Assembly (NCBI GenBank): GCA_937995345.1
Contig: CALKKS010000014.1
Span: 97,366-161,365, forward strand
Length of the DNA: 64,000 bases
Direction: 5' to 3'
DNA from: an uncultured Collinsella sp.
GTDB taxonomy: Bacteria; Actinomycetota; Coriobacteriia; Coriobacteriales; Coriobacteriaceae
The notes under the pieces were generated by a model. It had not been told where the DNA came from. It saw only the letters and a list, made by a program, of their open reading frames with translations, and searched no databases. This document shows, piece after piece, positions 51,024 through 58,988 of the stretch. A program made the translations under genes and the position numbers. Every line of letters begins with the position of its first letter. The first letter of the stretch is position 1.

Positions 51024-51707
51024 TTAGATGCCGGCGATTGCGAAGTTGAGCAGCCACTCGGCCAGCGGATACACGGTAACGTCGAAATAGCGGCCGATCA
51101 CGTCGATGCCGGTCCACATGGGCAGCAGATACAGCACAATGATGAGGATGGGCATGGCGTATTGCTGTAGGTGGTAGTAGTTGTTGAGCGCCTTGCCTTT
51201 GAGGAACGGTACGATGATCGACGAACCGTCGAGCGGCGGGATCGGGATGAGGTTGAAGAACGCGAGTGACAGGTTGACCACGATAAACGTGGCGCCGAAG
51301 TTCATGATCTGTGACGCCAGGGCAAAGGACATGCTGGTGTAGAGGTTGCCGTACGTTGCGTGCATGAGGGCGGCCGCGAGGCACGCGAGTGCGATGTTCG
51401 ACGCGGGGCCGGCCACGCTCACCAGGACTTCGTCACGCTTGGGGTGCTTGAGGTTGTTGAGGTAGACCGGCACGGGTTTGGCGAAGGCGAACACCGGGCC
51501 GCCGGCGGCAAGCATGAGTAGCGGCAGGATGATGGTGCCAAACGGGTCGATATGGTTGAGCGGGTTAAGCGAGACGCGGCCGCGCGAACGGGCCGTCTTG
51601 TCGCCGAGCGCCCAGGCCGCGGCGGCGTGCGCGCTCTCGTGGATCACGATGCCCACGATGACGGCGACGGCGCTGGCGAGCAGGTTCATAAAGTAGCTGC
51701 TGGACAT
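51024..51707 (-). CDS. Site-2 protease family (M50) membrane metalloprotease
   Basis: A 227-residue membrane protein of the compact S2P/FtsH-like group. Zinc motif HESAHAAAAWALGD near residue 24 and the third ligand Asp in IPPLDGSSII near 155. Four to five membrane segments. Substrate unknown. Located between scpA and a small membrane gene. Confidence 0.9.
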   Translation of the reverse strand: MSSSYFMNLLASAVAVIVGIVIHESAHAAAAWALGDKTARSRGRVSLNPLNHIDPFGTIILPLLMLAAGGPVFAFAKPVPVYLNNLKHPKRDEVLVSVAGPASNIALACLAAALMHATYGNLYTSMSFALASQIMNFGATFIVVNLSLAFFNLIPIPPLDGSSIIVPFLKGKALNNYYHLQQYAMPILIIVLYLLPMWTGIDVIGRYFDVTVYPLAEWLLNFAIAGI

Positions 51708-51716
51708 GGCGCTCCC

Positions 51717-52013
51717 CTAGCGGACGCGGCGCGAGGCGCGCGTGAGCAGGTAGTCGGCCACAAACAGGATGACGGCCACGATGGCGTAATCCAGGCGGAA
51801 CACGCCGCCAAAGGGCGATGTGATGACGCCGTAGCCGGCGATGGCGCTCGGCAGGGCGCGCGAAAGCTCGACGACAAAGCCCACGATCTGCAGCTTGGCG
51901 GTGAGGCCGCTAAAACACAGCAGCACGGTCATCGCGCTCATAAAAATGCCGCAGATGCGACAGGCGATGGCGATGATGCTCATCGCCACGGCAGCGGCCT
52001 TACGAGAGTTCAC
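51717..52013 (-). CDS. Small membrane protein of unknown function
   Basis: 98 residues with two or three hydrophobic helices (IIAIACRICGIFMSAMTVLL and LDYAIVAVILFVADYLLT) and a basic C-terminus RASRRVR. The GTG at 52013, behind GAAGAGGAG, overlaps the end of the ABC-F gene by 14 bp; ATG at 51986 is an alternative start. No family is recognised. Confidence 0.65.
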   Translation of the reverse strand: MNSRKAAAVAMSIIAIACRICGIFMSAMTVLLCFSGLTAKLQIVGFVVELSRALPSAIAGYGVITSPFGGVFRLDYAIVAVILFVADYLLTRASRRVR

Positions 52014-54033
52014 GCGCGGTCTCCTCTTCGATCTGGGTGGAAAGCTCCAGCCATTCGTCCTCGAGCTTGGGCAGCTCTTGCTTAAGGCCGTTATATTCCC
52101 CCAGCGCGGCGTTGAACTTATCCTGATCGGCATAAAGCTCTTCGCTCGCCATCAATTCCATAAGCTCGTCATAGCGGGCGCGCTTTTTGTCGAGCTCCGT
52201 CTCGATCTTCTTGAGCTGGTTGCGCACACCTTTGAGCTTTTTGTTGAGCGCGGCGCGGGCCTGGGCCTCGGCGCGCTTTTGTTCCTTGGTTTTTTTGCCC
52301 TCGGTCGGTTTAGGAGCTGCGGCGGGGGTGTCAGCTTGGGCGGCGCTGACTTTGGTGGACTTGGCCGTGGCCGGCGCACTCTCCGTGGACGCCTCGGCGG
52401 CGGCGCGGGCTGCGAGGTCCTCGCGCTTGTAGAGGTAGTAGTCGTAGTCGCCGTCGTAGACCGTGACTTGTCCGTCGCGGATGTCGATCACGCGGTTGGC
52501 CACGGCGCGCACCAGGTGCTCGTCGTGGCTGATCAGCACGATGGTGCCGGGGAAATTTTGCAGGGCGTTCTCGAGCATGTCCACCGAGTCGATGTCTAGG
52601 TGGTTGGTGGGCTCGTCCAGGCACAGGAGCGCCTCGGGGGCCACGAGCATCTTGGCCAGGGCCAGACGCGCTTTTTCGCCGCCGGAGAGAACGCGAACCT
52701 GCTTCTCGATGGAATCGTTGTCGCTAAACAGGAAGGCGCCCAGTAGGCTGCGCTGCTGCGGCACGGTCCACTTGGGCGTGACGGTGTCGATCTCTTGCAG
52801 GACGGTGTTGGACTCGGTCATACCCTCGAGCGCGTGCTGGGCGTAATAGGCCACGCCCACGTTGGTGCCCAGGTCGCGGGTGCCGGTGGTGGGCGGCTCC
52901 AGTCCGGCGATGATCTTCATGAGCGTGGACTTGCCGGCGCCGTTGGGGCCGACGAGCGCCACGTGCTCGCCGCGGTAGAGCTTGAGGTCGATATCGCTGT
53001 AGATGTGTTTGTTGCCGTAGGACTTGGAGACGCCCTCCAGGCCCACGACCATATCGCCGGAGCGCGGTGGGTCAGGGAACTTAAAGTCGATGTGCTTGTG
53101 GCCCTCGGGTAGGATGACAAGCTCCTTTTTGATCTGCTCGATCTTGCGGATGCGCTCCTGGGCCTGGGCTGCCTTGGTGGGCTTGTAGCGGAACTTGTCA
53201 ACGAAGACCTGCATATGGGCGATGTCGCGCTCCTGGGCGGCGCGCTTGGCGCGCATCTGCTCCAGGTTGTCCTCGCGCTGCTTGAGGTAGCTGCTGTAAT
53301 TGCCGGTGTAAGTGGTCACGCGACGGTTTTCGAGTGCGGCGACGTGGTCGACGCAGGCGTCCATAAAGGCGCGGTCGTGGCTGACGATGAGGACGGCGCC
53401 GTCGTAGTTGGCGATAAAGCCGCGCAGCCACTGGACGCTTTCGAGGTCCAGGTGGTTAGTGGGCTCGTCCAGAAGCAGCAGGTCAGGATGGCGCAGGAAG
53501 AGCTTGGCGAGCGCGATGCGCATCTGCCAGCCGCCCGAGAACTCGGAGCATGGGCGCTCAAAGTCAGTGACCTTAAAGCCCAAGCCGGACAGGATCTTGC
53601 GGGCGTTGCTCTCGAGCTCGTAGCCGCCCAGGTGCTCAAAGCGGTCCTGGACCTGGCCGTATTCGTTGAGGAGTGCGTCGACGTCCTCGCCCTGCTCGGA
53701 GAGCTCGGTGATTTGGGTCTGCAGCTCGTTAGCGCGCTCGCCCATGCGGCGGATTTCCTTGGCGGCGGCCATGACCTCGGCGAGGATGGTGGTGTCCTTT
53801 TGTTCCAGATTAGTTTCCTGCTCTAGGTAGCCCACCTGGCAGTCCTTTGCGTACTGGACCTGGCCGGAGTCGGGACTGTCGATGCCCATGATGATTTTGA
53901 GCATGGTGGTTTTGCCGGCGCCGTTGGGGCCCACGAGCGCGAAGCGCTCGCCGGGGTTGATCTGGAAGGACGCGCCGCTAAAGAGGACGCGTGCGCCGAA
54001 GCTTTTTTCGATCTTGTCGACCAGGAGGATCAT
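52000..54033 (-). CDS. ABC-F family ATPase
   Basis: A 677-residue soluble tandem ABC protein: Walker A GPNGAGKTT and GPNGAGKST, signatures SGGW and LSGGEKARLALAKML, Walker B LLLDEPTNHLD and LCLDEPTNHLD, a linker of about 80 residues between the domains and a C-terminal Lys/Glu coiled coil (about 590-677). ABC-F proteins act on the ribosome. The layout suggests a housekeeping YdiF/Uup-like member rather than an antibiotic-resistance type, but this cannot be settled by eye. Confidence 0.93.
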   Translation of the reverse strand: MILLVDKIEKSFGARVLFSGASFQINPGERFALVGPNGAGKTTMLKIIMGIDSPDSGQVQYAKDCQVGYLEQETNLEQKDTTILAEVMAAAKEIRRMGERANELQTQITELSEQGEDVDALLNEYGQVQDRFEHLGGYELESNARKILSGLGFKVTDFERPCSEFSGGWQMRIALAKLFLRHPDLLLLDEPTNHLDLESVQWLRGFIANYDGAVLIVSHDRAFMDACVDHVAALENRRVTTYTGNYSSYLKQREDNLEQMRAKRAAQERDIAHMQVFVDKFRYKPTKAAQAQERIRKIEQIKKELVILPEGHKHIDFKFPDPPRSGDMVVGLEGVSKSYGNKHIYSDIDLKLYRGEHVALVGPNGAGKSTLMKIIAGLEPPTTGTRDLGTNVGVAYYAQHALEGMTESNTVLQEIDTVTPKWTVPQQRSLLGAFLFSDNDSIEKQVRVLSGGEKARLALAKMLVAPEALLCLDEPTNHLDIDSVDMLENALQNFPGTIVLISHDEHLVRAVANRVIDIRDGQVTVYDGDYDYYLYKREDLAARAAAEASTESAPATAKSTKVSAAQADTPAAAPKPTEGKKTKEQKRAEAQARAALNKKLKGVRNQLKKIETELDKKRARYDELMELMASEELYADQDKFNAALGEYNGLKQELPKLEDEWLELSTQIEEETARELS

Positions 54034-54064
54034 GCTGCCGCCTTTGACCTTGTGTGCCTATATG

Positions 54065-54092
54065 AAAAAAGGCCCCAACTTGCGTTGGAGCC
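54065..54092 (-). terminator. Terminator of tRNA-Ala copy 1
   Basis: A 9-bp stem GGCTCCAAC/GTTGGGGCC (one wobble) followed on the minus strand by TTTTTTC. Confidence 0.85.
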
Positions 54093-54108
54093 TCATTCAA
54101 TGCTCGGG

Positions 54109-54181
54109 TGGAGACGAGGGGGATCGAACCCCTGACCTCTTGACTGCCAGTCAAGCGCTCTCCCAGCTGAGCTACGCCCCC
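54109..54181 (-). tRNA. tRNA-Ala (GGC anticodon), copy 1
   Basis: 73 nt without CCA: acceptor GGGGGCG/CGTCTCC with wobbles, D arm TAGCTCAGCTGGGAGAGC, anticodon stem CTTGA/TCAAG with loop CTGGCAG, T arm GGGTTCGATCC. ACC-C rather than CCA follows in the genome. Confidence 0.93.
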
Positions 54182-54193
54182 GTGCGAAGAAGT

Positions 54194-54222
54194 ACTATAC
54201 GGGAACTCGGACGGCGATGCAA
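54194..54222 (-). promoter_or_regulatory. Promoter of tRNA-Ala copy 1
   Basis: On the minus strand -35 TTGCAT (54217-54222), 17-bp spacer, -10 TATAGT (54194-54199), 12 bases ahead of the tRNA. Confidence 0.8.
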
Positions 54223-54807
54223 GGACATTTTTGGAAAAACTTTCCGGGGGCGCGGGCGCCGGAGTCCCGCGGGGCCGGGCCAGCCTGCGGAGCGCCTGGC
54301 CCCCGCACGGCCCCTACGCCGGCCGACTTGGCGCGCGGAACGCGACCCTCCCCGCGCAACCGGATTTCCTATGCGTCGCCAGTCCCATTATCGGGTCCGA
54401 TTGCGAACCGTCCCTCATCCGCGCCTCAGAACTATGCCGGTTTACTACGATGAATCTGGAATGTTCGACCACGCACGTCTTTTCGTTAACCGTCGGACTC
54501 TCTACCTGCTGTTTTGCAAACTGAGAACACGCGGTGGTCGAAGGTCGCCGATCCGTCGTAGTAAACCAGCATGGTTTTGAAATGGCATCAGGTTGATTTC
54601 ACGCTGAAATGTCTTGAAGCCCTGAATTTAAGGCCTTAACTTTTTATAAAACACTTCTTATCTGCGACGGGCCTAGATTAGCTGTTGTTTAGCATCGAAC
54701 TTGATCTTGCGTTGTGCGACTTGCTCGTGCATGGTAGTATTTCACGACGTGAAGCGAAGAAATTAGGCCTGAGTTGCCTTTGCTAGAATTGCATTCACCG
54801 TTCATAA
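54223..54807. other. 585-bp intergenic region with family D element
   Basis: No gene supported. A GC-rich segment (54240-54350) is followed by the family D palindrome (54437-54587) and an AT-rich stretch leading to tRNA-Met. Frames spanning this region lack ribosome binding sites. Confidence 0.6.
54437..54587. repeat. Family D palindromic element, copy 1
   Basis: Imperfect inverted arms of about 40 bp begin CCGGTTTACTACGA and end TCGTAGTAAACCAGC, with matching CGACCAC/GTGGTCG inside. The motif TGGTTTTGAAATGGCA follows. The whole about 150-bp unit aligns with 55431-55582. Confidence 0.78.
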
Positions 54808-54883
54808 GGGCTCTTGGCGCAACGGTCAGCGCAGGGGACTCATAATCCCTGGGTTCTGGGTTCGAATCCCGGAGGGCCCACCA
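54808..54883 (+). tRNA. tRNA with CAT anticodon (probably tRNA-Met)
   Basis: 76 nt with encoded CCA: acceptor GGGCTCT/AGGGCCC, anticodon stem GGGGA/TCCCT with loop CTCATAA, T arm GGGTTCGAATCCC. Elongator Met is most likely; Ile2 (CAT modified to lysidine) cannot be excluded by eye. Initiator features (three G-C pairs in the anticodon stem) are only partly present. Confidence 0.9.
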
Positions 54884-55049
54884 GAGTATTTCGAGGCTGG
54901 GCATTACGCCCGGTCTCTTTGTTATTGGCGCTGCAGACTAGGTTTGCTATCCAGAAACGTAAAGTTATTAACATTCATATTCGTAATTAACAATGGGTAT
55001 GTCGCCAAGATGCTGCCCAGTCAACACATGGCGTAAATCGATAGATATG

Positions 55050-55077
55050 AAAAAAGGCCCCAACTTGCGTTGGAGCC
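55050..55077 (-). terminator. Terminator of tRNA-Ala copy 2
   Basis: Identical to the copy 985 bp upstream at 54065-54092. Confidence 0.85.
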
Positions 55078-55093
55078 TCATTCAATGCTCGGG

Positions 55094-55166
55094 TGGAGAC
55101 GAGGGGGATCGAACCCCTGACCTCTTGACTGCCAGTCAAGCGCTCTCCCAGCTGAGCTACGCCCCC
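55094..55166 (-). tRNA. tRNA-Ala (GGC anticodon), copy 2
   Basis: Identical over the tRNA to copy 1, offset by exactly 985 bp; about 128 bp of flank including the terminator is also identical. Confidence 0.93.
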
Positions 55167-55178
55167 GTGCGAGAAAGT

Positions 55179-55207
55179 ACTATACGGGAACTCCCCCGCC
55201 GATGCAA
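55179..55207 (-). promoter_or_regulatory. Promoter of tRNA-Ala copy 2
   Basis: The same TTGCAT (55202-55207), 17 bp, TATAGT (55179-55184) as in copy 1, although the spacer sequence has diverged. Confidence 0.8.
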
Positions 55208-55631
55208 GGACAATTTTGGAAAAGATTTTACGGTGCGTGGAACGGCGCGGGGCCGAAGGGACACACGATGCCCGAAATAGCCCGCGGGGCGCGCCCCAGG
55301 TGCCGCCGGCCAGAACAAAGCAATCCGCGGTGCTTCCGCGGGAGGGTTTCGTCTGAGCCCCTCTCCGCGCCTTCGGGTCAATTTACTGAACCGTGCGCAG
55401 CTCGCGCCAGCTGGTCGCTTCATAAACGGACCGGTTTACTACGACGATTCCCGGATTTCCGACCACACGCCTACATTCGCAAAACGGGCAGGCATTCTAC
55501 CTGCGGTTTTACGAGCGACGAATTCGGTGTGCTCAGCTACCCCCAATCCAACGTAGTAAACCGGCGTGGTTTTAAAATGGCACTTAATTACTGCAGCATA
55601 TAAAGTAGTAATAATGCTCACTTGAACATTA
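55208..55631. other. 424-bp intergenic region with family D element
   Basis: No gene supported. GC-rich sequence to about 55400, then the second family D element and a short AT-rich stretch before the convergent nuclease-like gene end. Confidence 0.6.
55431..55582. repeat. Family D palindromic element, copy 2
   Basis: Opens CCGGTTTACTACGACGATT and closes CGTAGTAAACCGGC followed by TGGTTTTAAAATGGCA. The middle shares TTCTACCTGC-like and GTTTT-like blocks with copy 1. Inner arms pair less well than in copy 1. Confidence 0.75.
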
Positions 55632-56786
55632 TTACTTACCAATACCAAGCCAATTGCACAGAACGTTGGCTCGCAATCTGGTCTCAGCGCATCTCATCGC
55701 CTCGGTTTTTGGTTTGTAGCGCAACTCCAATCGCTCACACACACTGTGAATGATGGCATCAAGCTGATCGTGATCATTGAGCATGTCATGGGTTACAAGA
55801 AATACGTCGTATCCCATGCTTTGTAATGCTGTCATTCGTGCGGCATCGTGGTCCAGCACGGCGCCTGAACCATGGATAACCTCTCCCTGAAGTTCGATAA
55901 TCACAGCTTTCATTATTATTGGGTTTACGATGACGATATCGCCGTAACAGATTTTCTGACCTGCGATTTTTCGAGCTGAATTCGACAGCGGTGTTAAGTC
56001 GTTGACGTATATGTTTTTAAACTCCGCTCCGCCAGTACGCCTCGGAAGACTTAGCAACATGATTCCAGCAACTTCTAGCGGGGATGCCGCAATACCCATT
56101 ACCTGCCGTGCGGCTTCGTAGAATTGTTTTCCCCACATCTCGCCCTTAACCTTCGCTGCAAATTTGTGCAGTTCTTCTATTTCAATAAGAGGCTTTCTCA
56201 TCCAGAGCGATGTGCCTTTTCCGTTTGCTTTATTTCCGGATCCGTCATTCTGCTGCCCACTTTGATCATTCTCGCTGTCCTTCTGGCTCGCCCGAGCATA
56301 GACTCGCTTCCATGGGGCCTCGTCTTGGGTTTCATCTAGTTCAAAAAGACTTTCTGTGGTGTACTGCTCTTCTTCTGATTTTGCTTGCTCAAGTGCCATG
56401 TCGACCGCGGGCGATGGTTTAAAAACCGAAAACCATCCGCAGAGCTCGTACATGGCCAGAACCAGGTCGCATGAAGAAACGCTTCGAGTCATGGTGAATA
56501 GTGTATTAAGAGGGTCTGTGACGCTAAAGCCCATACCCGTGTCGATGGAAACCTTCTCTGTATAGGCGCTGTTCCATCGAATGGTCCGTCTTGTCTCGGA
56601 ATGCAGGTTGCTTCGTGTTGATGCTGCTGTGATGACTGGCGTCTTGAGGACTTCGGTTACGAAAGGGGCTTGGGACAGGGCTCGCCAGCCTTCTTCGGAG
56701 TTGGGCAGGCGCGGGTAGAGATCGCGCACCTGAGGCGGGCAGCGCCAGTAGCGGAATGCGGTGTTTGCGCAGACGATTTCGTCCAT
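55632..56786 (-). CDS. Orphan protein with PD-(D/E)XK-like C-terminal domain
   Basis: A 384-residue protein of lower GC than its neighbours. The N-terminal half is unrecognised; residues about 165-195 are a polar low-complexity linker (SENDQSGQQNDGSGNKANGK). The C-terminal part resembles DUF559/Vsr-type endonuclease folds: YGDIVIVNP, then AVIIELQGEVIHG (E298, Q300) and a helix with HDAARMTALQSMGYDVF. A Gln replaces the usual Lys of E-x-K. The start follows CCAGGAGAG. No methylase or restriction partner is adjacent. The function is not known. Confidence 0.7.
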   Translation of the reverse strand: MDEIVCANTAFRYWRCPPQVRDLYPRLPNSEEGWRALSQAPFVTEVLKTPVITAASTRSNLHSETRRTIRWNSAYTEKVSIDTGMGFSVTDPLNTLFTMTRSVSSCDLVLAMYELCGWFSVFKPSPAVDMALEQAKSEEEQYTTESLFELDETQDEAPWKRVYARASQKDSENDQSGQQNDGSGNKANGKGTSLWMRKPLIEIEELHKFAAKVKGEMWGKQFYEAARQVMGIAASPLEVAGIMLLSLPRRTGGAEFKNIYVNDLTPLSNSARKIAGQKICYGDIVIVNPIIMKAVIIELQGEVIHGSGAVLDHDAARMTALQSMGYDVFLVTHDMLNDHDQLDAIIHSVCERLELRYKPKTEAMRCAETRLRANVLCNWLGIGK

Positions 56787-57153
56787 TTGCGTCTCTCCTG
56801 GTATCGGCCATAGGCCGTGCGGATTGCGGACATCGCCGATTATCTACTGGGGCATCATGCGGGTAAGTACCGGAAGCTGACCAAACGCTGACCAAAAAAT
56901 GGATGGGAAGTGTTGAAAGGTTGTCACGAGGCGTGAATGTGCTGGTACAGGCTGTGAGCCAGTGGTCTCTGTCTCCACAATTGCGTATGAATCATGCAAA
57001 GAATTCACTGAAAGAGCGCGTGATCTTTTTTCAAAATGTCCAATGACGTCACTTAATGTTAGTCAGCGAACGGAAGTAATATTCAATGTGTAGGAATTGT
57101 GAAGGGGACATGATCAATAAAAAACGGGACCCCATTTTAATAAAAATCTAAAA

Positions 57154-57187
57154 TTTGGTGTCAGTTTTGGTGTCACTCTTGGTGTCA
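57154..57187. repeat. Triple TTGGTGTCA repeat next to tRNA-Val
   Basis: TTGGTGTCA occurs three times with 12-13 bp spacing. On the minus strand it reads as a short frame with DTK three times ending in a stop at 57148, resembling a gene remnant. It lies directly behind the tRNA terminator, where integrative elements often sit. Confidence 0.5.
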
Positions 57188-57189
57188 AA

Positions 57190-57222
57190 AAGAAAAAGGC
57201 CAGAGATTTAACATCTCTGACC
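57190..57222 (-). terminator. Terminator of tRNA-Val
   Basis: A 10-bp stem GGTCAGAGAT/ATCTCTGGCC (one wobble) followed on the minus strand by TTTTTCTTTTT. Confidence 0.88.
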
Positions 57223-57233
57223 TTCGCTTTTGA

Positions 57234-57308
57234 TGGTGGGCGATACAAGATTCGAACTTGTGACCCCATCCGTGTGAAGGATATGCTCTACCCCTGAGCC
57301 AATCGCCC
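57234..57308 (-). tRNA. tRNA-Val (CAC anticodon)
   Basis: 75 nt with encoded CCA: acceptor GGGCGAT/ATCGCCC, anticodon loop TTCACAC (anticodon CAC), T arm AGTTCGAATCT. Confidence 0.94.
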
Positions 57309-57446
57309 GTCGCCTTTCGGCAAAAGAGATACTATCATAGCCGCGCGTGGTTTACCAAGAACTTTTTGCCCTCGATTTTAAATTCGTGGGTGCTAGCCAA
57401 GCCAAAGCAACCAAATCAATCGGCAAAACAACAGCTAAACCTACCT

Positions 57447-58235
57447 TTACCGCTTAATCCACGAAGTCTCGGGGCGGCAAATGAGTCGCGCATTGTTGTA
57501 GGCCATGTCGAGCGTGAGACAGGTACGCGCGGCGTAGAAGCCGTCCTCGCGCTGGATGGTCAGCGCCAGCTCGGGCTTGTCGCCGGTCAGGCACAGCGGC
57601 AGCAGCAGCTGGATCCGGCTGCCGTAGAACTGCGGCACGGCAAGCGTGTAGTTGGCGGCGGCGCGGCGGGCGGCCTCGACGACGGCGCCCTCAAAGGCGC
57701 GGCGCAGCAGCAGCGAGTTGCCCTCCCCCATCAGGCTGGCGGGAATACGCGTCAGGTTCTCCTCGTCGCCCAGAATGTGGTCGATGTTGGAGCGGATGGG
57801 CAGTCGATAGTCAAAAACCAGCTCGGACGGGTCCTCGGCAAAGCGCACGCGGCACGGCAGGTACTCAAACGAGACCAGCATGGGGTCGCTTTCCTTAAAG
57901 AAGCCCTTTAAAAACCAGCGCTGGCGCGCGTCGGGCTTGGTGTTGGGCTCAAACAGGCAGTAGATGGTCTCGTAGCGGCGCGTGTACAAGCCGGTATTGA
58001 ACAGGCAGCGGTCGTCGTCGAACACCAGCGGCAGGTTGGACGGCGCGGTCTGGTTTACGTCGCGCTCGGTCAGGAACACCGCGCGGCCAAACGAAAACGA
58101 CAGGTAGTTTTTGAGGATGCGGTTGCTGGGACCCCAGTCCTCGGGGTCGGCAAGGTCGACCAGGCGGTCGTAACAGGGCTCGGGGCAAAACGCGAAGTCG
58201 TACACATTGCTGCACAGGGCGCTGGGAATCTCCAT
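57447..58235 (-). CDS. DUF3825-domain protein
   Basis: A 262-residue protein matching the DUF3825 pattern: YLSFSFGRAVFLTERDV, FNTGLYTRRYETIYCLFEPN and WFLKGFFKESDPM, with a second half ending SWIKR. The family occurs alone or fused to RNA-related modules and has no assigned activity. ATG at 58235 follows TTGGAAG; TTG at 58250 is an alternative start. It is monocistronic beside the toxin-antitoxin-like pair. Confidence 0.75.
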   Translation of the reverse strand: MEIPSALCSNVYDFAFCPEPCYDRLVDLADPEDWGPSNRILKNYLSFSFGRAVFLTERDVNQTAPSNLPLVFDDDRCLFNTGLYTRRYETIYCLFEPNTKPDARQRWFLKGFFKESDPMLVSFEYLPCRVRFAEDPSELVFDYRLPIRSNIDHILGDEENLTRIPASLMGEGNSLLLRRAFEGAVVEAARRAAANYTLAVPQFYGSRIQLLLPLCLTGDKPELALTIQREDGFYAARTCLTLDMAYNNARLICRPETSWIKR

Positions 58236-58322
58236 ATGGCTTCCAATCAAGATAATGGCAGGCGTGCGGATGCTTTGATTCTATACGTGGGATGCAATAC
58301 CGGGGAGCACAACACGGTGGCA

Positions 58323-58988
58323 TTAGGAGTCGTACTCCAGAACGATCGGTTGCCAGATGAGGTCTTCAATACAGCAGTCGAGCGTGTTTGCGAGCGCCAA
58401 TGCCGAGGAGACCGAGGCGCGGCGTAGGTCGAGCTGGTTCTGCTCGTAGAGTTGTATGGCGCGAAGTTTAACCCCCGATTGGGCGGCGAGCTGTTTTTGC
58501 GTTAGGCCGGCGGCCTTTCGTGCCGCTTTGAGGCCCTTTTTGTCTGCCTGGGCGTTGTTCCATTTATCAATGACAATCTGGGCGAATTTGTCTTCGGAGG
58601 CCTCGTGGAGCGGATGGTACGAGCCGATGATCCAATCGAGCGGAGCGACTTCGAGTAGCTCATTAAAGCCCAGGCTGCAGATCCATTGCACATAGGCCAA
58701 AACCCAGCCCGCCCAATACTGAGGCGAACGGTCGAACGAATAGGTCTCCCTGCATTCGACGGGGCTTAGTCCCGCATGGGCGATAATATCGCGTGCGAGC
58801 TCGTCGCCCGCCATGCCGCAGACGACGCGAGGCATACCGCGCTCAAACTGTTTCATCTCAAAAGCGTTCGACAGGATCGCCGTCAACTCGGCTGGAGTCA
58901 GCCCTTGATCACAGAGGGCAAAGTCGACCGCCTCTCCCAGCGTTCTCATGGCATCCTCAAGATACATCTCACTGTAGGCGTGGGTCAT
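58323..58988 (-). CDS. HTH protein, probable antitoxin/autoregulator paired with DUF3990 gene
   Basis: A 221-residue protein: an unrecognised N-terminal alpha-helical domain (about 1-140) and a C-terminal XRE-type HTH (about 150-205: LKAARKAAGLTQKQLAAQSG, then VKLRAIQLYEQN). It overlaps the upstream DUF3990 gene by 20 bases and has no promoter of its own, so the two are co-expressed. The double palindrome in front of the operon is a natural binding site for this protein. Antitoxin function is inferred. Confidence 0.75.
   Translation of the reverse strand: MTHAYSEMYLEDAMRTLGEAVDFALCDQGLTPAELTAILSNAFEMKQFERGMPRVVCGMAGDELARDIIAHAGLSPVECRETYSFDRSPQYWAGWVLAYVQWICSLGFNELLEVAPLDWIIGSYHPLHEASEDKFAQIVIDKWNNAQADKKGLKAARKAAGLTQKQLAAQSGVKLRAIQLYEQNQLDLRRASVSSALALANTLDCCIEDLIWQPIVLEYDS

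Larger units (their letters stand above)
56787..57233. other. 447-bp region between nuclease-like gene and tRNA-Val
   Basis: Contains two phased ACCAAA motifs (56880 and 56891, minus-strand TTTGGT) ahead of the nuclease-like gene, an AT-rich stretch, three TTGGTGTCA repeats (57154-57187) and the tRNA-Val terminator. No gene supported. Confidence 0.55.

Noticed and set aside
54231..54580. Frames spanning the region upstream of tRNA-Ala copy 1
   Set aside because: They cross the tRNA promoter and the family D palindrome; no conserved features.
55439..55648. A 69-codon minus-strand frame over family D copy 2
   Set aside because: It follows the palindrome boundaries, and the corresponding frame is not kept in copy 1.
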